Part shown: positions 37,980 through 47,600 of the stretch, one piece after another | Numbering within the stretch: position 1 is the stretch's first letter | Layout: every line of letters begins with the position of its first letter | From: Metapseudomonas resinovorans DSM 21078 | Lineage (GTDB): Bacteria; Pseudomonadota; Gammaproteobacteria; Pseudomonadales; Pseudomonadaceae | Assembly: GCF_000423545.1 (NCBI RefSeq) | Contig: NZ_AUIE01000021.1 | Location: 1 to 64,000, forward strand | DNA length: 64,000 nucleotides | Reading direction: 5' to 3' | Notes under the pieces: model-generated | Seen by the model: only the letters and a program-made list of their open reading frames with translations | What the model was told of the DNA's origin: nothing | The model's database searches: none | Position numbers and translations under genes: made by a program

Positions 37980-38008
37980 CGATATCTCGGTTCAGGCAGC
38001 GGGACGGC

Positions 38009-38875
38009 TCAGCTCGTCCCGAGCTCGCGGATGCTTTCCTTGAGGTTCTCGAAGTCGTACTCCGACAACCCCACGTAGTCCAGCACCTGGGAGCGGATGC
38101 TCATCCATTCGTAATCTTCGGCCTGATTGCCCAGCACCAGGTGCGACGCGCAGATGTGCTCGGCCATCTTGAGGATCGCCAGCAAGGTCTTGAGCGGCGC
38201 ATCGCGGCCCGACTCGTCGGTGAAGATGGACAGCGCGTTGTGATGGTTGGCGATCGCCTCGCAGAGATGCTCCGGCAAACGCCAGGACCGCGCGGTGAAG
38301 TAGCCGACCACCGCATGGTTGGTGTTCAGCAGGCGATTCTCGGTGTCCACCACACGGCGCTCCGGACCTGCGCTGGCATAGGCCTCTTCCAGCACCATCA
38401 TGTAGTCGGGGAAGCGCTTGAGCATCAGCGGGATGCCGCAGTTGTGGAACAGCCCCAGGGCATAGGCCTCGTCGGCGGACTGGTAGCCGATGCGCTTGGC
38501 CAGGGTCAGGCATGTCATGGCCACGTCCTGGGCGGTATCCCAGAAGCGGTTCAGCGTGACGATGGTCTCATCGGTCATCTCGCCCTTGATCGACTGCGCG
38601 TTGATCAGGTTGATCACGGTGTTGCAGCCGAGCAGGTTGACCGCTTGCTGGATCGAGGCGATGCGATTGGTCAGGCCGAAGAAGGGCGAATTGACGATCT
38701 TCAGCAACGCGCCCGACAGGCCAGGGTCCTGGCTGATGAGGCGGGCGATGGACTTGAGGTCCGGGGACGGCATGACCTGCTCCATTTGCAGGTCGACCAT
38801 GATCTGCGGCTGCGGCGGCACACTGATGCCCTGCAGGACCTGACGGATCTGATCTGCGGAAAGTTCTTGAGCCAT
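38009..38875 (-). CDS. HDOD domain protein
   Basis: A 288-aa protein whose central part is an HDOD domain, a non-catalytic relative of HD phosphohydrolases. ISQDPGLSGALLKIVNSPFFG is the typical opening (about residues 48-68). AYALGLFHNCGIPLM and the helices that follow complete it. HDOD proteins take part in signalling, motility or cyclic-dinucleotide responses; no second domain is present to suggest which. The ATG at 38875 (MAQELSADQIRQ) fits. It lies between rlmI (divergent) and mutM. Confidence 0.9.
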   Translation of the reverse strand: MAQELSADQIRQVLQGISVPPQPQIMVDLQMEQVMPSPDLKSIARLISQDPGLSGALLKIVNSPFFGLTNRIASIQQAVNLLGCNTVINLINAQSIKGEMTDETIVTLNRFWDTAQDVAMTCLTLAKRIGYQSADEAYALGLFHNCGIPLMLKRFPDYMMVLEEAYASAGPERRVVDTENRLLNTNHAVVGYFTARSWRLPEHLCEAIANHHNALSIFTDESGRDAPLKTLLAILKMAEHICASHLVLGNQAEDYEWMSIRSQVLDYVGLSEYDFENLKESIRELGTS

Positions 38876-39019
38876 TGGGATGAGAGTGAAGGTTGACCGA
38901 GTCGACAGTCTACCCGGTTGCACCCGCCAGTTGCGCGGGATTTCCAGCGATTTTCCGACCATCGTGCCAAGTGCCCCGAAGCGCCGCCGGGCGGACCCCG
39001 GAGCACATGCGGGCTAGGG

Positions 39020-39025
39020 TATAAT
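39020..39025 (+). promoter_or_regulatory. Likely -10 element of rlmI
   Basis: A perfect TATAAT lies 28 bases before the rlmI ATG. No good -35 is seen at 16-18 bases upstream. GGAGAG at 39040-39045 is the ribosome site. Confidence 0.5.
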
Positions 39026-39052
39026 CCCCGCCTTTTTTCCGGAGAGCGACAC

Positions 39053-40249
39053 ATGTCCCTGCCCAGCCTGCGCCTCAAAGCCAACGCCGATCGACGCCTG
39101 CGCGCCGGCCACCTGTGGGTCTACAGCAACGAAGTGGACGTTGTCGCCACCCCGCTGAACCTCTTCCAGCCGGGCGATCAGGCCATCCTCGAAGCCGCCG
39201 GCGGCAAGCCGCTGGGCGTGGTCGCGCTCTCGCCGAACAACCTGATCTGCGCGCGCCTGGTGTCCCGCGATACCAAGCACACCCTGGACAAATCCCTGCT
39301 GGTGCACCGCATCAATGTCGCCCTGAGCCTGCGCGAGCGCCTCTTCGACAAACCCTTCTATCGCCTGGTCTATGGCGACTCCGACCTGCTGCCGGGCCTC
39401 GTGGTGGACCGCTTCGGCGATCACCTGGTGGTGCAGCTCGCCTCCGCCGCCATGGAGCGCAACAAGGACGCCGTACTCGACGCCCTGGTACAGGTGCTGA
39501 AACCCCGTGGCGTGCTCTGGAAGAACGATTCCAGTGCCCGTGAAGCCGAAGGCCTGGAGCGCTACGTCGACACCGCCTTCGGCGTAGTGCCGGAGTGGGT
39601 CGCCCTGGAAGAGAACGGCGTGAAGTTCGAGGCCCCGGTAATGGAAGGCCAGAAGACCGGCTGGTTCTACGACCACCGCATGAACCGCGCGCGCCTGGCC
39701 CCCTACGTCAAGGGCAAGCGTGTACTCGACCTGTTCAGCTACATCGGCGGCTGGGGCGTGCAGGCGGCGGCCTTCGGCGCTAGCGAAGTGTTCTGCGTCG
39801 ACGCTTCCGGCTTCGCCCTCGATGGCGTGGAGCGCAATGCCACCCTCAACGGCGTGGCCGAGCAGGTCACCTGCGTGGAAGGCGACGTCTTCGAAGCCCT
39901 GAAGGAACTGAAAGCCGCCGAGGAGCGTTTCGACGTCGTGGTCGCCGACCCGCCGGCCTTCATCAAGCGCAAGAAAGACCTGAAGAACGGCGAGGCCGCC
40001 TACCGTCGCCTCAACGAGCAGGCCATGCGCCTCCTGAACAAGGACGGCATCCTGGTCAGCGCTTCCTGCTCCATGCACCTGCCGGAAGACGACCTGCAGA
40101 ACATCCTCCTCAACAGCGCCCGCCACCTGGACCGCAACATCCAGCTGTTGGAGCGCGGCGGCCAGGGCCCCGATCACCCGGTGCACCCGGCCATTGCCGA
40201 AACCCGCTACATCAAGAGCCTGACCTGCCGCCTGCTGCCCAACAGCTAA
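39053..40249 (+). CDS. rlmI: 23S rRNA (cytosine1962-C5)-methyltransferase RlmI
   Basis: A 398-aa SAM-dependent enzyme with an N-terminal PUA domain (LKANADRRLRAGHLWVYSNE, about residues 7-26) and a C-terminal Rossmann methyltransferase. Motif I is VLDLFSYIGGWGVQAA, motif IV is VADPPAFIKRKKDLK and the catalytic cysteine region is SASCSMHL. It methylates C1962 of 23S rRNA in E. coli. It starts the plus-strand block that leads to ilvD. Confidence 0.93.
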   Translation: MSLPSLRLKANADRRLRAGHLWVYSNEVDVVATPLNLFQPGDQAILEAAGGKPLGVVALSPNNLICARLVSRDTKHTLDKSLLVHRINVALSLRERLFDKPFYRLVYGDSDLLPGLVVDRFGDHLVVQLASAAMERNKDAVLDALVQVLKPRGVLWKNDSSAREAEGLERYVDTAFGVVPEWVALEENGVKFEAPVMEGQKTGWFYDHRMNRARLAPYVKGKRVLDLFSYIGGWGVQAAAFGASEVFCVDASGFALDGVERNATLNGVAEQVTCVEGDVFEALKELKAAEERFDVVVADPPAFIKRKKDLKNGEAAYRRLNEQAMRLLNKDGILVSASCSMHLPEDDLQNILLNSARHLDRNIQLLERGGQGPDHPVHPAIAETRYIKSLTCRLLPNS

Positions 40250-40266
40250 GCACCTCTGCTCGGCAC

Positions 40267-40290
40267 CGGGCCGGCCGCTGCGCCGGCCCG
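40267..40290 (+). terminator. Hairpin after rlmI
   Basis: CGGGCCGGC, a 6-base loop and GCCGGCCCG form a GC-rich stem 18 bases past the rlmI stop. It lacks a T run. The remaining intergenic sequence up to ilvD (to 40508) has a TAGAAT at about 40324 that could be an ilvD -10, with no firm -35. Confidence 0.5.
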
Positions 40291-40508
40291 ACCGCCAGCC
40301 TTTCCCTGCCGGCCGGGCCCGGCGTAGAATCGGGCGATTCCTCGCCAACCATCCTCCGGCGGGCCAGTGAGCCCCGGCCGAGCGAGCGGTGACCCCGCCC
40401 CGCCTTCCGGCCACCACCGACCGAATGGCCATCTGCCGTTTGCATCCGGTACGTTCCGCGCTCACGATGAGACTCTTACCGATACCTGATTAGCCGCAGG
40501 AAACCGTC

Positions 40509-42347
40509 ATGCCCGATTACCGCTCGAAAACCTCCACCCACGGCCGCAACATGGCCGGCGCCCGTGCCCTGTGGCGCGCCACCGGGATGAAGGACGAGGA
40601 CTTCAAGAAGCCGATCATCGCCATCTCCAACTCCTTCACCCAGTTCGTGCCCGGCCACGTGCACCTGAAGGACCTGGGCCAGTTGGTCGCCCGCGAGATC
40701 GAAAAACACGGCGGCGTGGCCAAGGAATTCAACACCATCGCCGTGGACGACGGCATCGCCATGGGCCATGACGGCATGCTCTATTCGCTGCCGAGCCGGG
40801 AGATCATCGCCGACTCCGTGGAATACATGGTCAACGCCCACTGCGCCGACGCCATCGTCTGCATCTCCAACTGCGACAAGATCACCCCCGGCATGCTGAT
40901 GGCCGCCCTGCGCCTGAACATCCCGGTGGTCTTCGTCTCCGGCGGCCCGATGGAAGCCGGCAAGACCAAGCTGGCCAACCACGGCCTGGACCTGGTCGAC
41001 GCCATGGTGGTGGCCGCCGACGACTCCTGCTCCGACGAGAAGGTCGCCGAGTACGAGCGCAGCGCCTGCCCCACCTGCGGCTCCTGCTCCGGCATGTTCA
41101 CCGCCAACTCGATGAACTGCCTGACCGAGGCCCTCGGCCTGTCGCTGCCGGGCAACGGCTCCACCCTGGCCACCCACGCCGACCGCGAGCAGCTGTTCCT
41201 GCGCGCCGGCCGTCTGGCCGTCGAGCTGTGCCAGCGCTACTACGGCGAAGGCGACGACAGCGTGCTGCCGCGCAACATCGCCAACTTCAAGGCGTTCGAG
41301 AACGCCATGACCCTGGACATCGCCATGGGCGGTTCCACCAACACCATCCTGCACCTGCTGGCCGCCGCCCAGGAGGGCGAAGTCGCCTTCGACCTGCGCG
41401 ACATCGATCGCCTGTCGCGCAAGGTGCCGCAGCTGTGCAAGGTGGCGCCGAACATCCAGAAGTACCACATGGAAGACGTGCACCGCGCCGGCGGCATCTT
41501 CTCCATCCTCGGCGAGCTGGCCCGTGGCGGCCTGCTGCACACCGACGTCGCCACTGTGCACAGCCCGAGCATGGCCGACGCCATCGCCCAGTGGGACATC
41601 ACCCAGACCAAGGATGAAGCCGTCCATACCTTCTTCAAGGCAGGCCCGGCCGGCATCCCGACCCAGGTCGCCTTCAGCCAGTCCACCCGCTGGGACAGCC
41701 TGGACGACGACCGCGCCGAAGGCTGCATCCGCAGCGTCGAGCACGCCTACTCTCAGGAAGGCGGCCTGGCGGTGCTCTACGGCAACATCGCCCTCGACGG
41801 CTGTGTGGTGAAGACCGCCGGCGTGGATGAGTCCATCCATGTCTTCGAAGGCACCGCGAAGATCTTCGAAAGCCAGGACAGTGCCGTGAAAGGCATCCTC
41901 GCCGACGAAGTGAAGGCCGGCGACATCGTGATCATCCGCTACGAAGGCCCGAAAGGCGGCCCGGGCATGCAGGAAATGCTGTACCCGACCAGCTACCTGA
42001 AGTCCAAGGGCCTGGGCAAGCAGTGCGCCCTGCTCACCGACGGCCGCTTCTCCGGCGGCACCTCGGGCCTGTCCATCGGCCACGCCTCGCCGGAAGCCGC
42101 CGCAGGCGGTGCCATCGGCCTGGTGCAGGACGGCGACAAGGTGCTGATCGACATCCCCAACCGCAGCATCAACCTGCTGGTATCCGATGAAGAACTGGCG
42201 ACTCGCCGCGCCGAGCAGGACAAGAAAGGCTGGAAACCTGCCGCCCCGCGCGCGCGCAAGGTGACCACCGCCCTCAAGGCTTACGCCCTGCTCGCCACCA
42301 GCGCCGACAAGGGCGCGGTGCGTGACAAGGCGATGCTCGACGACTGA
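40509..42347 (+). CDS. ilvD: Dihydroxy-acid dehydratase IlvD
   Basis: A 612-aa iron-sulfur enzyme that dehydrates 2,3-dihydroxy acids in the synthesis of valine, isoleucine and leucine. C122 in [10 protein letters not shown] and the [17 protein letters not shown] segment (second cluster cysteine near 195) match the [4Fe-4S] ligands of the E. coli enzyme. The C-terminal [17 protein letters not shown] motif is present. It stands alone with its own terminator. Confidence 0.98.
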   Translation: MPDYRSKTSTHGRNMAGARALWRATGMKDEDFKKPIIAISNSFTQFVPGHVHLKDLGQLVAREIEKHGGVAKEFNTIAVDDGIAMGHDGMLYSLPSREIIADSVEYMVNAHCADAIVCISNCDKITPGMLMAALRLNIPVVFVSGGPMEAGKTKLANHGLDLVDAMVVAADDSCSDEKVAEYERSACPTCGSCSGMFTANSMNCLTEALGLSLPGNGSTLATHADREQLFLRAGRLAVELCQRYYGEGDDSVLPRNIANFKAFENAMTLDIAMGGSTNTILHLLAAAQEGEVAFDLRDIDRLSRKVPQLCKVAPNIQKYHMEDVHRAGGIFSILGELARGGLLHTDVATVHSPSMADAIAQWDITQTKDEAVHTFFKAGPAGIPTQVAFSQSTRWDSLDDDRAEGCIRSVEHAYSQEGGLAVLYGNIALDGCVVKTAGVDESIHVFEGTAKIFESQDSAVKGILADEVKAGDIVIIRYEGPKGGPGMQEMLYPTSYLKSKGLGKQCALLTDGRFSGGTSGLSIGHASPEAAAGGAIGLVQDGDKVLIDIPNRSINLLVSDEELATRRAEQDKKGWKPAAPRARKVTTALKAYALLATSADKGAVRDKAMLDD

Positions 42348-42363
42348 TCGTTCGCGACACACG

Positions 42364-42391
42364 GGAAGCCCGGCCTTGCGCCGGGCTTTCT
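42364..42391 (+). terminator. Rho-independent terminator of ilvD
   Basis: GAAGCCCGGC-cttgc-GCCGGGCTTTC is followed by TGTTTT. It lies 17 bases after the ilvD stop. Confidence 0.8.
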
Positions 42392-42450
42392 GTTTTCCGT
42401 GGGGGGTGATTTGCCTATGGCCCCCTCGGATTCAGCCGGGCTACTGACGT

Positions 42451-42474
42451 GTAGGAGCGAGCTTGCTCGCGAAG
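42451..42474. repeat. Classic Pseudomonas REP element
   Basis: GTAGGAGCGAGC-tt-GCTCGCGAA is the well-known REP form of P. putida and P. fluorescens relatives. It lies between the ilvD terminator and the composite repeat. No REP-associated transposase (RAYT) gene is in the window. Confidence 0.85.
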
Positions 42475-42496
42475 GATCGTGCTCGGTCTGTTCGCT

Positions 42497-42619
42497 GGCG
42501 AATGTATTGGCCATGTCTGCGTTAGCCATTGCGAGAGATTTACCATCGGGCCAAGAACCTTGTAGGCCAATGCATCTGCTTGAAACACGTAATGCAGTCA
42601 TAGCCAATGAACTCGCCCC
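42497..42619. repeat. Composite REP element, copy B (inverted relative to copy A)
   Basis: The reverse complement of this stretch matches 33964-34080 through most of its length, including GCGAGTTCATTGGCTATG, AAGGTTCTTGGCCC, ATCTCTCGC and GCTAACGCAGACAT. It has a few small insertions. The whole gap 42348-42690 (343 bases) thus holds an ilvD terminator, a REP and this element, with no gene. Confidence 0.8.
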
Positions 42620-42690
42620 CACCAGATCCAGCCTCCCTCACCCAACCTGACCACTCAGGTAGAATCGCGGCTTTTTTGCGGTCGATCGCC

Positions 42691-44070
42691 ATGACTTCAC
42701 TGGAAAAGCCCCCCGTCACCGAAGCTCGCAACGAGCTGCTCTACGGCCTGGAAGACAAGCCGCGCCCGCTGGCGGCCCTGCTGGCCGCGTTGCAACACCT
42801 GCTGGCCATCATCGTTCCCATCGTCACGCCCGGCCTGCTGATCTGCCAGGCGCTGGGCGTGTCGGCGCGGGATACCAACCTGATCGTCTCCATGTCCCTT
42901 GTGGTTTCCGGTATCGCCACCTTCGTCCAGTGCAAGCGCTTCGGTCCGTTCGGGGCCGGTTTGCTCATCGTCCAGGGCACCAGCTTCAATTTCGTTGGCC
43001 CGCTGATCGCCGGCGGCGCATTGATGGTCAAGCAAGGCACCCCGGTGGAAGCGGTGATGGCTGCCATCTTCGGTGTGGTGATGGCCGGGGCCTTCGTCGA
43101 GATGGGCATTTCCCGCGTGCTGCCCTTCGTCAAGCGGCTGATCAACCCGCTGGTGACCGGCATCGTGGTGCTGATGATCGGCCTGACCCTGATCAAGGTG
43201 GGCCTGATCAGCATGGGCGGTGGCTTCGGCGCCATGGCCAACGGCACCTTCGCCAATGGCGAGAACCTGCTGCTGTCCGGCACCGTGCTGGGGGTGATCC
43301 TGCTGCTCAACCGCATCCCGCTGGTGTGGATGCGCAGCTGCGCCATCGTCATCGCCCTGCTCGCAGGCTATGCCCTGGCCTCCTGGCTGGGTCGCCTGGA
43401 CTTCAGCGGCCTGCATGACGCGCCGCTGGTGCAGGTCCCGGTGCCGTTGCACTTCGGCCTGGGCTTCTCCTGGTCGCTGTTCGTGCCGATGCTGGTGATC
43501 TACCTGGTGACCTCACTGGAAGCCATCGGTGACGTCACCGCCACCAGCAAGGTCTCGCGCCAGCCGGTGGAAGGCCCGCTGTGGATGCAGCGGATCAAGG
43601 GCGGCGTACTGGTGAACGGCGCCAATTCGCTACTGGCCGGCCTGTTCAACACCTTCCCCAGCTCGGTGTTCGCGCAGAACAACGGCGTGATTCAGCTGAC
43701 CGGCATCGCCAGCCGCCACATCGGCCTGTGGATCGCCCTGATGCTGGTGCTGCTGGGCCTGTTCCCGGCGGTAGCCGGCGTACTCCAGGCCATTCCCGAG
43801 CCGGTGCTCGGCGGCGCCGCCATGGTGATGTTCGGTGCCGTGGCCGCCTCGGGCATCAACATCCTCGCCGGCATCACCCTGGACCGCCGCGCGCTGCTGA
43901 TCATCGCCGTGTCCCTGGCCCTGGGGCTGGGCGTGTCCCAAGTGCCCGAGTTCCTTGCGCACATGCCCGCGGCGTTGCGCAACATCCTCGAGTCCGGCGT
44001 GGCCACGGGCGGCCTCTGTGCCCTGCTGCTGAACTGGTTCCTGCCGGATACCCCGGTGCAGTCCCGCTAA
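42691..44070 (+). CDS. NCS2 nucleobase permease, xanthine type
   Basis: A 459-aa inner-membrane symporter of the NAT/NCS2 family with about 12-14 helices. The signature QNNGVIQLTGIASRHIG is close to that of XanQ and XanP from E. coli, which import xanthine with protons. The QHLLAIIVPIVTPGL stretch in the first helix is also typical. I used the ATG at 42691; the frame extends upstream into the repeat region. A second NCS2 paralogue is at 49601. Confidence 0.87.
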   Translation: MTSLEKPPVTEARNELLYGLEDKPRPLAALLAALQHLLAIIVPIVTPGLLICQALGVSARDTNLIVSMSLVVSGIATFVQCKRFGPFGAGLLIVQGTSFNFVGPLIAGGALMVKQGTPVEAVMAAIFGVVMAGAFVEMGISRVLPFVKRLINPLVTGIVVLMIGLTLIKVGLISMGGGFGAMANGTFANGENLLLSGTVLGVILLLNRIPLVWMRSCAIVIALLAGYALASWLGRLDFSGLHDAPLVQVPVPLHFGLGFSWSLFVPMLVIYLVTSLEAIGDVTATSKVSRQPVEGPLWMQRIKGGVLVNGANSLLAGLFNTFPSSVFAQNNGVIQLTGIASRHIGLWIALMLVLLGLFPAVAGVLQAIPEPVLGGAAMVMFGAVAASGINILAGITLDRRALLIIAVSLALGLGVSQVPEFLAHMPAALRNILESGVATGGLCALLLNWFLPDTPVQSR

Positions 44071-44109
44071 GTGGCAGAATGTGCCCTGTCTCCTGGCAGG
44101 GCCCACTTC

Positions 44110-44577
44110 ATGACCTCTCTTCGCATCGGCCTGATCTCCGACACCCACGGCCTCCTCCGCCCCCAGGCCCTCGCGGCGCTAGCGGGCTGCGACCACATCC
44201 TCCACGCCGGTGACATCGGTAAACCCGAGATACTCGACACCCTCGCCCAACTGGCGCCGCTGACCGCCGTGCGCGGCAACAACGACCGCGCCGCCTGGGC
44301 GGATGCCATTCGTGAAGCGGAAGAGCTGCGCCTGGGGGACGTGGGCATCTACCTGGTGCACGACCAGGCGGACATCCCCGACGATCTCGCCGAACGCGGC
44401 TTCAAGGTCGTCGTCACCGGGCACTCCCACAAGCCACTGATCGTCGAGCGTGATGGACTGCTGCACATCAACCCCGGCAGTGCCGGGCCGCGACGCTTCA
44501 AGCTGCCGGTATCGGTGGGGTTTCTCCATATACAAGCGCGCGAGGTGAAAGCGGAGCTGTTGGCGCTCCTGCCCTGA
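44110..44577 (+). CDS. YfcE/MJ0936-type metallophosphoesterase
   Basis: A 155-aa small calcineurin-like phosphoesterase. Metal ligands are visible in ISDTHG (residues 9-14), HAGDIG, RGNND and VTGHSHKP, and NPGSAGPRR near the end. Relatives hydrolyse model phosphodiesters or pNPP; the cell substrate is unknown. The ATG at 44110 fits the fold exactly. Confidence 0.9.
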   Translation: MTSLRIGLISDTHGLLRPQALAALAGCDHILHAGDIGKPEILDTLAQLAPLTAVRGNNDRAAWADAIREAEELRLGDVGIYLVHDQADIPDDLAERGFKVVVTGHSHKPLIVERDGLLHINPGSAGPRRFKLPVSVGFLHIQAREVKAELLALLP

Positions 44578-44678
44578 GCGGCCGCATCGGCGCGCCGCCT
44601 CGCAAGGCCAGCCCGGTCCGTTGAAATCCGCTCCAAACTGCCTGACCATGCTCGCCGGACTCAGGCTTCAGGTTGCTC

Positions 44679-47600
44679 ATGAACACCCCCATGCTGGACA
44701 TCGACGCCCTACCACACTCCGGTCAGGCACTCCTTTATGCGCTGGCCACAGCCTTCGGCGGCAAAGGCAAGACCGCTCTGCTCAAACTGCTGCAGATGCG
44801 CAATGTGACGACTGCTGGCGGCTGGCCGATTTCCAGCGAACACATGCCGGACCTGCTGGACACCCTTGAGCAACTGGGCTGGATCTACCACGAAGAGCTT
44901 CCCCGGGGGCGTTTCAATAATCTGGCGCAAGAGCAGCGCAACCGCGTCCTGCTGCACCTCATGCAATCACCCCATGCGGCGAGCTGGCTGGCAACGCTGA
45001 AAGCAAGCCTGCCTAGCCGCGACACCTGGCAAGTTCCCAGCAAGAGCCAGGCACAACAGGAGCTCTGGCTGAACCTGCTCAGCGGGGATGCCAGTGCGAT
45101 GCTGAATTCGTTTCAGCTGCTGTCCCGCCTGCTCCCCCTGAATCAACTACAGGCTATCCACCCCATGCACCAGCTGGGAGCGGATCATTGGGGCAAGCAG
45201 CTGTTCGACCGTCTTGATGGGTGGATCCGCGAGCTCCTGCTGGAAGACTACCTCGACCTCTGCAATGTCCATCTCGCGCCGACGCAACCTGCCTACGAAT
45301 GGGGGCTGGAGGCGATCCAGCACCTGCAGGAGGAAGGTGAACTGCATCTGCAACTCCTGCTGCAGGCGCTCTGGCGCGGCGACTGGCAACGCATGGAAAG
45401 CCTGGGCGAGCATGGATACAGCCTGTTCCGCGAGGTCATCAGCAGCTTGCTGACCGGTAACGTCCAGCGCTCTCTGGAACTCATCAGGGAATGGCTGGCC
45501 GGCGTGCGGAAGCAGACCGGAAAGCGCAAGCTCGACCTGCCTCCTGTCCTCAACCACCTCTACTGCCTGGCCCTGATCGGCGCCTACGAGCCCGGACACA
45601 GGGTCGCGCTCAAGCAGACACTGGCAACGGGCGTGAAGAATAATTACGGCCGCGCCTACCCGATCCTCCAGGAACTCTTCGAACGGCTCCAGGGCAACTC
45701 GCACCGGAAGTCGACGCTCTTCATTCCCACGGAGCTCAACGGGTTTGACAGCCTGATGCTGGCCCTGGGGCTGTACTGGCTAGACGCACCCGAAGCACGC
45801 GCGCCCGCATGGCGCCAGCGTCTTGAGGACTATTGCAGGACGCTCGGTGACGCCGGCTATCTGTGGCTGGCCGCCGAGTTCGACGCGTTGCTGGAAGCAC
45901 AGTTCGGCCTGCCACGCACCCTTGGCCACGTGCACAAGGACGCGGCCCTTCGCCCCCTGCTGAAGCTCCATGAACGCCAGGAAGCCTGGCAGCAGGCGCT
46001 GCAGGCCCTGAGCCAACTCAAGCCCAGATCCGGCGACAAGGCTGCCCCGGCAAAAAGTGCGCGACTGGCCTGGTTCATCAACCTGGACCGCTACATGACT
46101 CGCGTCGAGCCACGAGAGCAAAAGCTCAGCGCCAAGGGCCAGTGGAGCAAAGGGCGGGTCGTCGCGTTGCAACGCCTGGCAGAGGAAGGCGATTCCATCG
46201 ACTTTCTCAATGAGCAGGACCGCCAGGCCATCCGCAAGATCCAGGTCTCCGCAAACTACTACAGCGACCGCTACGAGCTGCCTACAGACCTGGCCCTGCC
46301 GGCACTGGTGGGCCATCCCGCGCTGTTCTGGATGGACAGGCCCGATGTCCGCCTCGAACTGGTGGCCGGACAACCCGGACTGCACCTGCAGGTCGAAGGC
46401 GAGTGCATTCAGCTGCGGCTTGCGCCTGAGAGCCTCGTCGCCAACAGCAACCTGGTGATCGAAAAGGAAACCCCGACCCGCGTGCTCGTCTACCCGATCA
46501 GCCCGGAGCTGAGGCAGATCGCCGCTATCGTCGGCGATGGCCTGAGCATGCCGCTATCGGCCAAAGCGCAGCTGATCGAGGCCATGGGCGCGATCGCCCC
46601 GTTGCTGCCAATCCATTCCGAGATCCCGGAACTGGCCGCTCACCTGGAGACGGTGCCTGCGGATGTGCGGCTGTACGCCCATCTGCTGCCGTTGGAAGCC
46701 GGACTGCGCCTGCAGCTGCTGGTGCGGCCACTGACCGAAGGCGGCTGGTTCCGCCCTGGTCAAGGGAGTCGCAACCTGCTCGGTGAACGCGACGGCAAGG
46801 CCGTGCAGGTCTGCCGCGACTTGCCGGCAGAACGCGAACTGCTGGAGCGTGTACTAGGCGCCTGCCCTGGGCTGGCCAGGGCCGAGAGCGATGGTCGGGA
46901 ATGGCAACTGCAGCATCCCGAGGACGCCTTGCAGGTCCTCTGCGAGCTGCAGGCCCAGGACGACGAGTGGTTGCAGTGCGTGTGGCCGGAAGGTGAGCGC
47001 ATGCGCATCAAGGCCCGCCCCGGCCTGAGCCAATTGCGCCTGGGCCTGAAGCAGCAAGGGGACTGGTTCATGCTGCAGGGCGGGATCACTCTGGATGATG
47101 GCAAGGTGCTGCAACTGCGGCAGTTGCTGGACCTGCTCAAGGCCTCGCCCGGGCGCTTCATCCGACTTGACGACCGCGACTGGCTGGCCTTGAGCGACAA
47201 CCTGCGCAAGCACCTGGAAGACCTGGGGCAACTGGCCGAACGAGTCACCGACCGTGGCCTGCAACTCAGCACACTAAGCGCCCCCCTGCTGGAAACCCTG
47301 GCTAACGAGGCAGGCGCCTTCGAGGCCGACAAACGCTGGCAGGAACACCTGGAGCGCCTCGCTTCGATGCGCCGCCACCAGCCGCAGGTGCCGCAGACCC
47401 TGCGAGCCCAGCTGCGCGACTATCAGCAGGAAGGCTTCTACTGGCTATCCCGCTTGGCGCATTGGGGCGTCGGCGCCTGCCTGGCGGACGACATGGGCCT
47501 CGGCAAGACCATTCAGATCCTGGCGCTACTGCTTGAGCGGGCGGCGCAAGGCCCCCAACTGGTCGTCGCCCCTACCTCGGTGACCCTCAACTGGCGGGCG

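Noticed and set aside
40476-42362. A 628-codon minus-strand frame
   Set aside because: It is the exact antisense of ilvD. Long shadows are expected at this GC content.
42281-42622. A 113-codon minus-strand frame over the ilvD end and repeat B
   Set aside because: It reads through the terminator, REP and composite repeat; no coding signal is seen.
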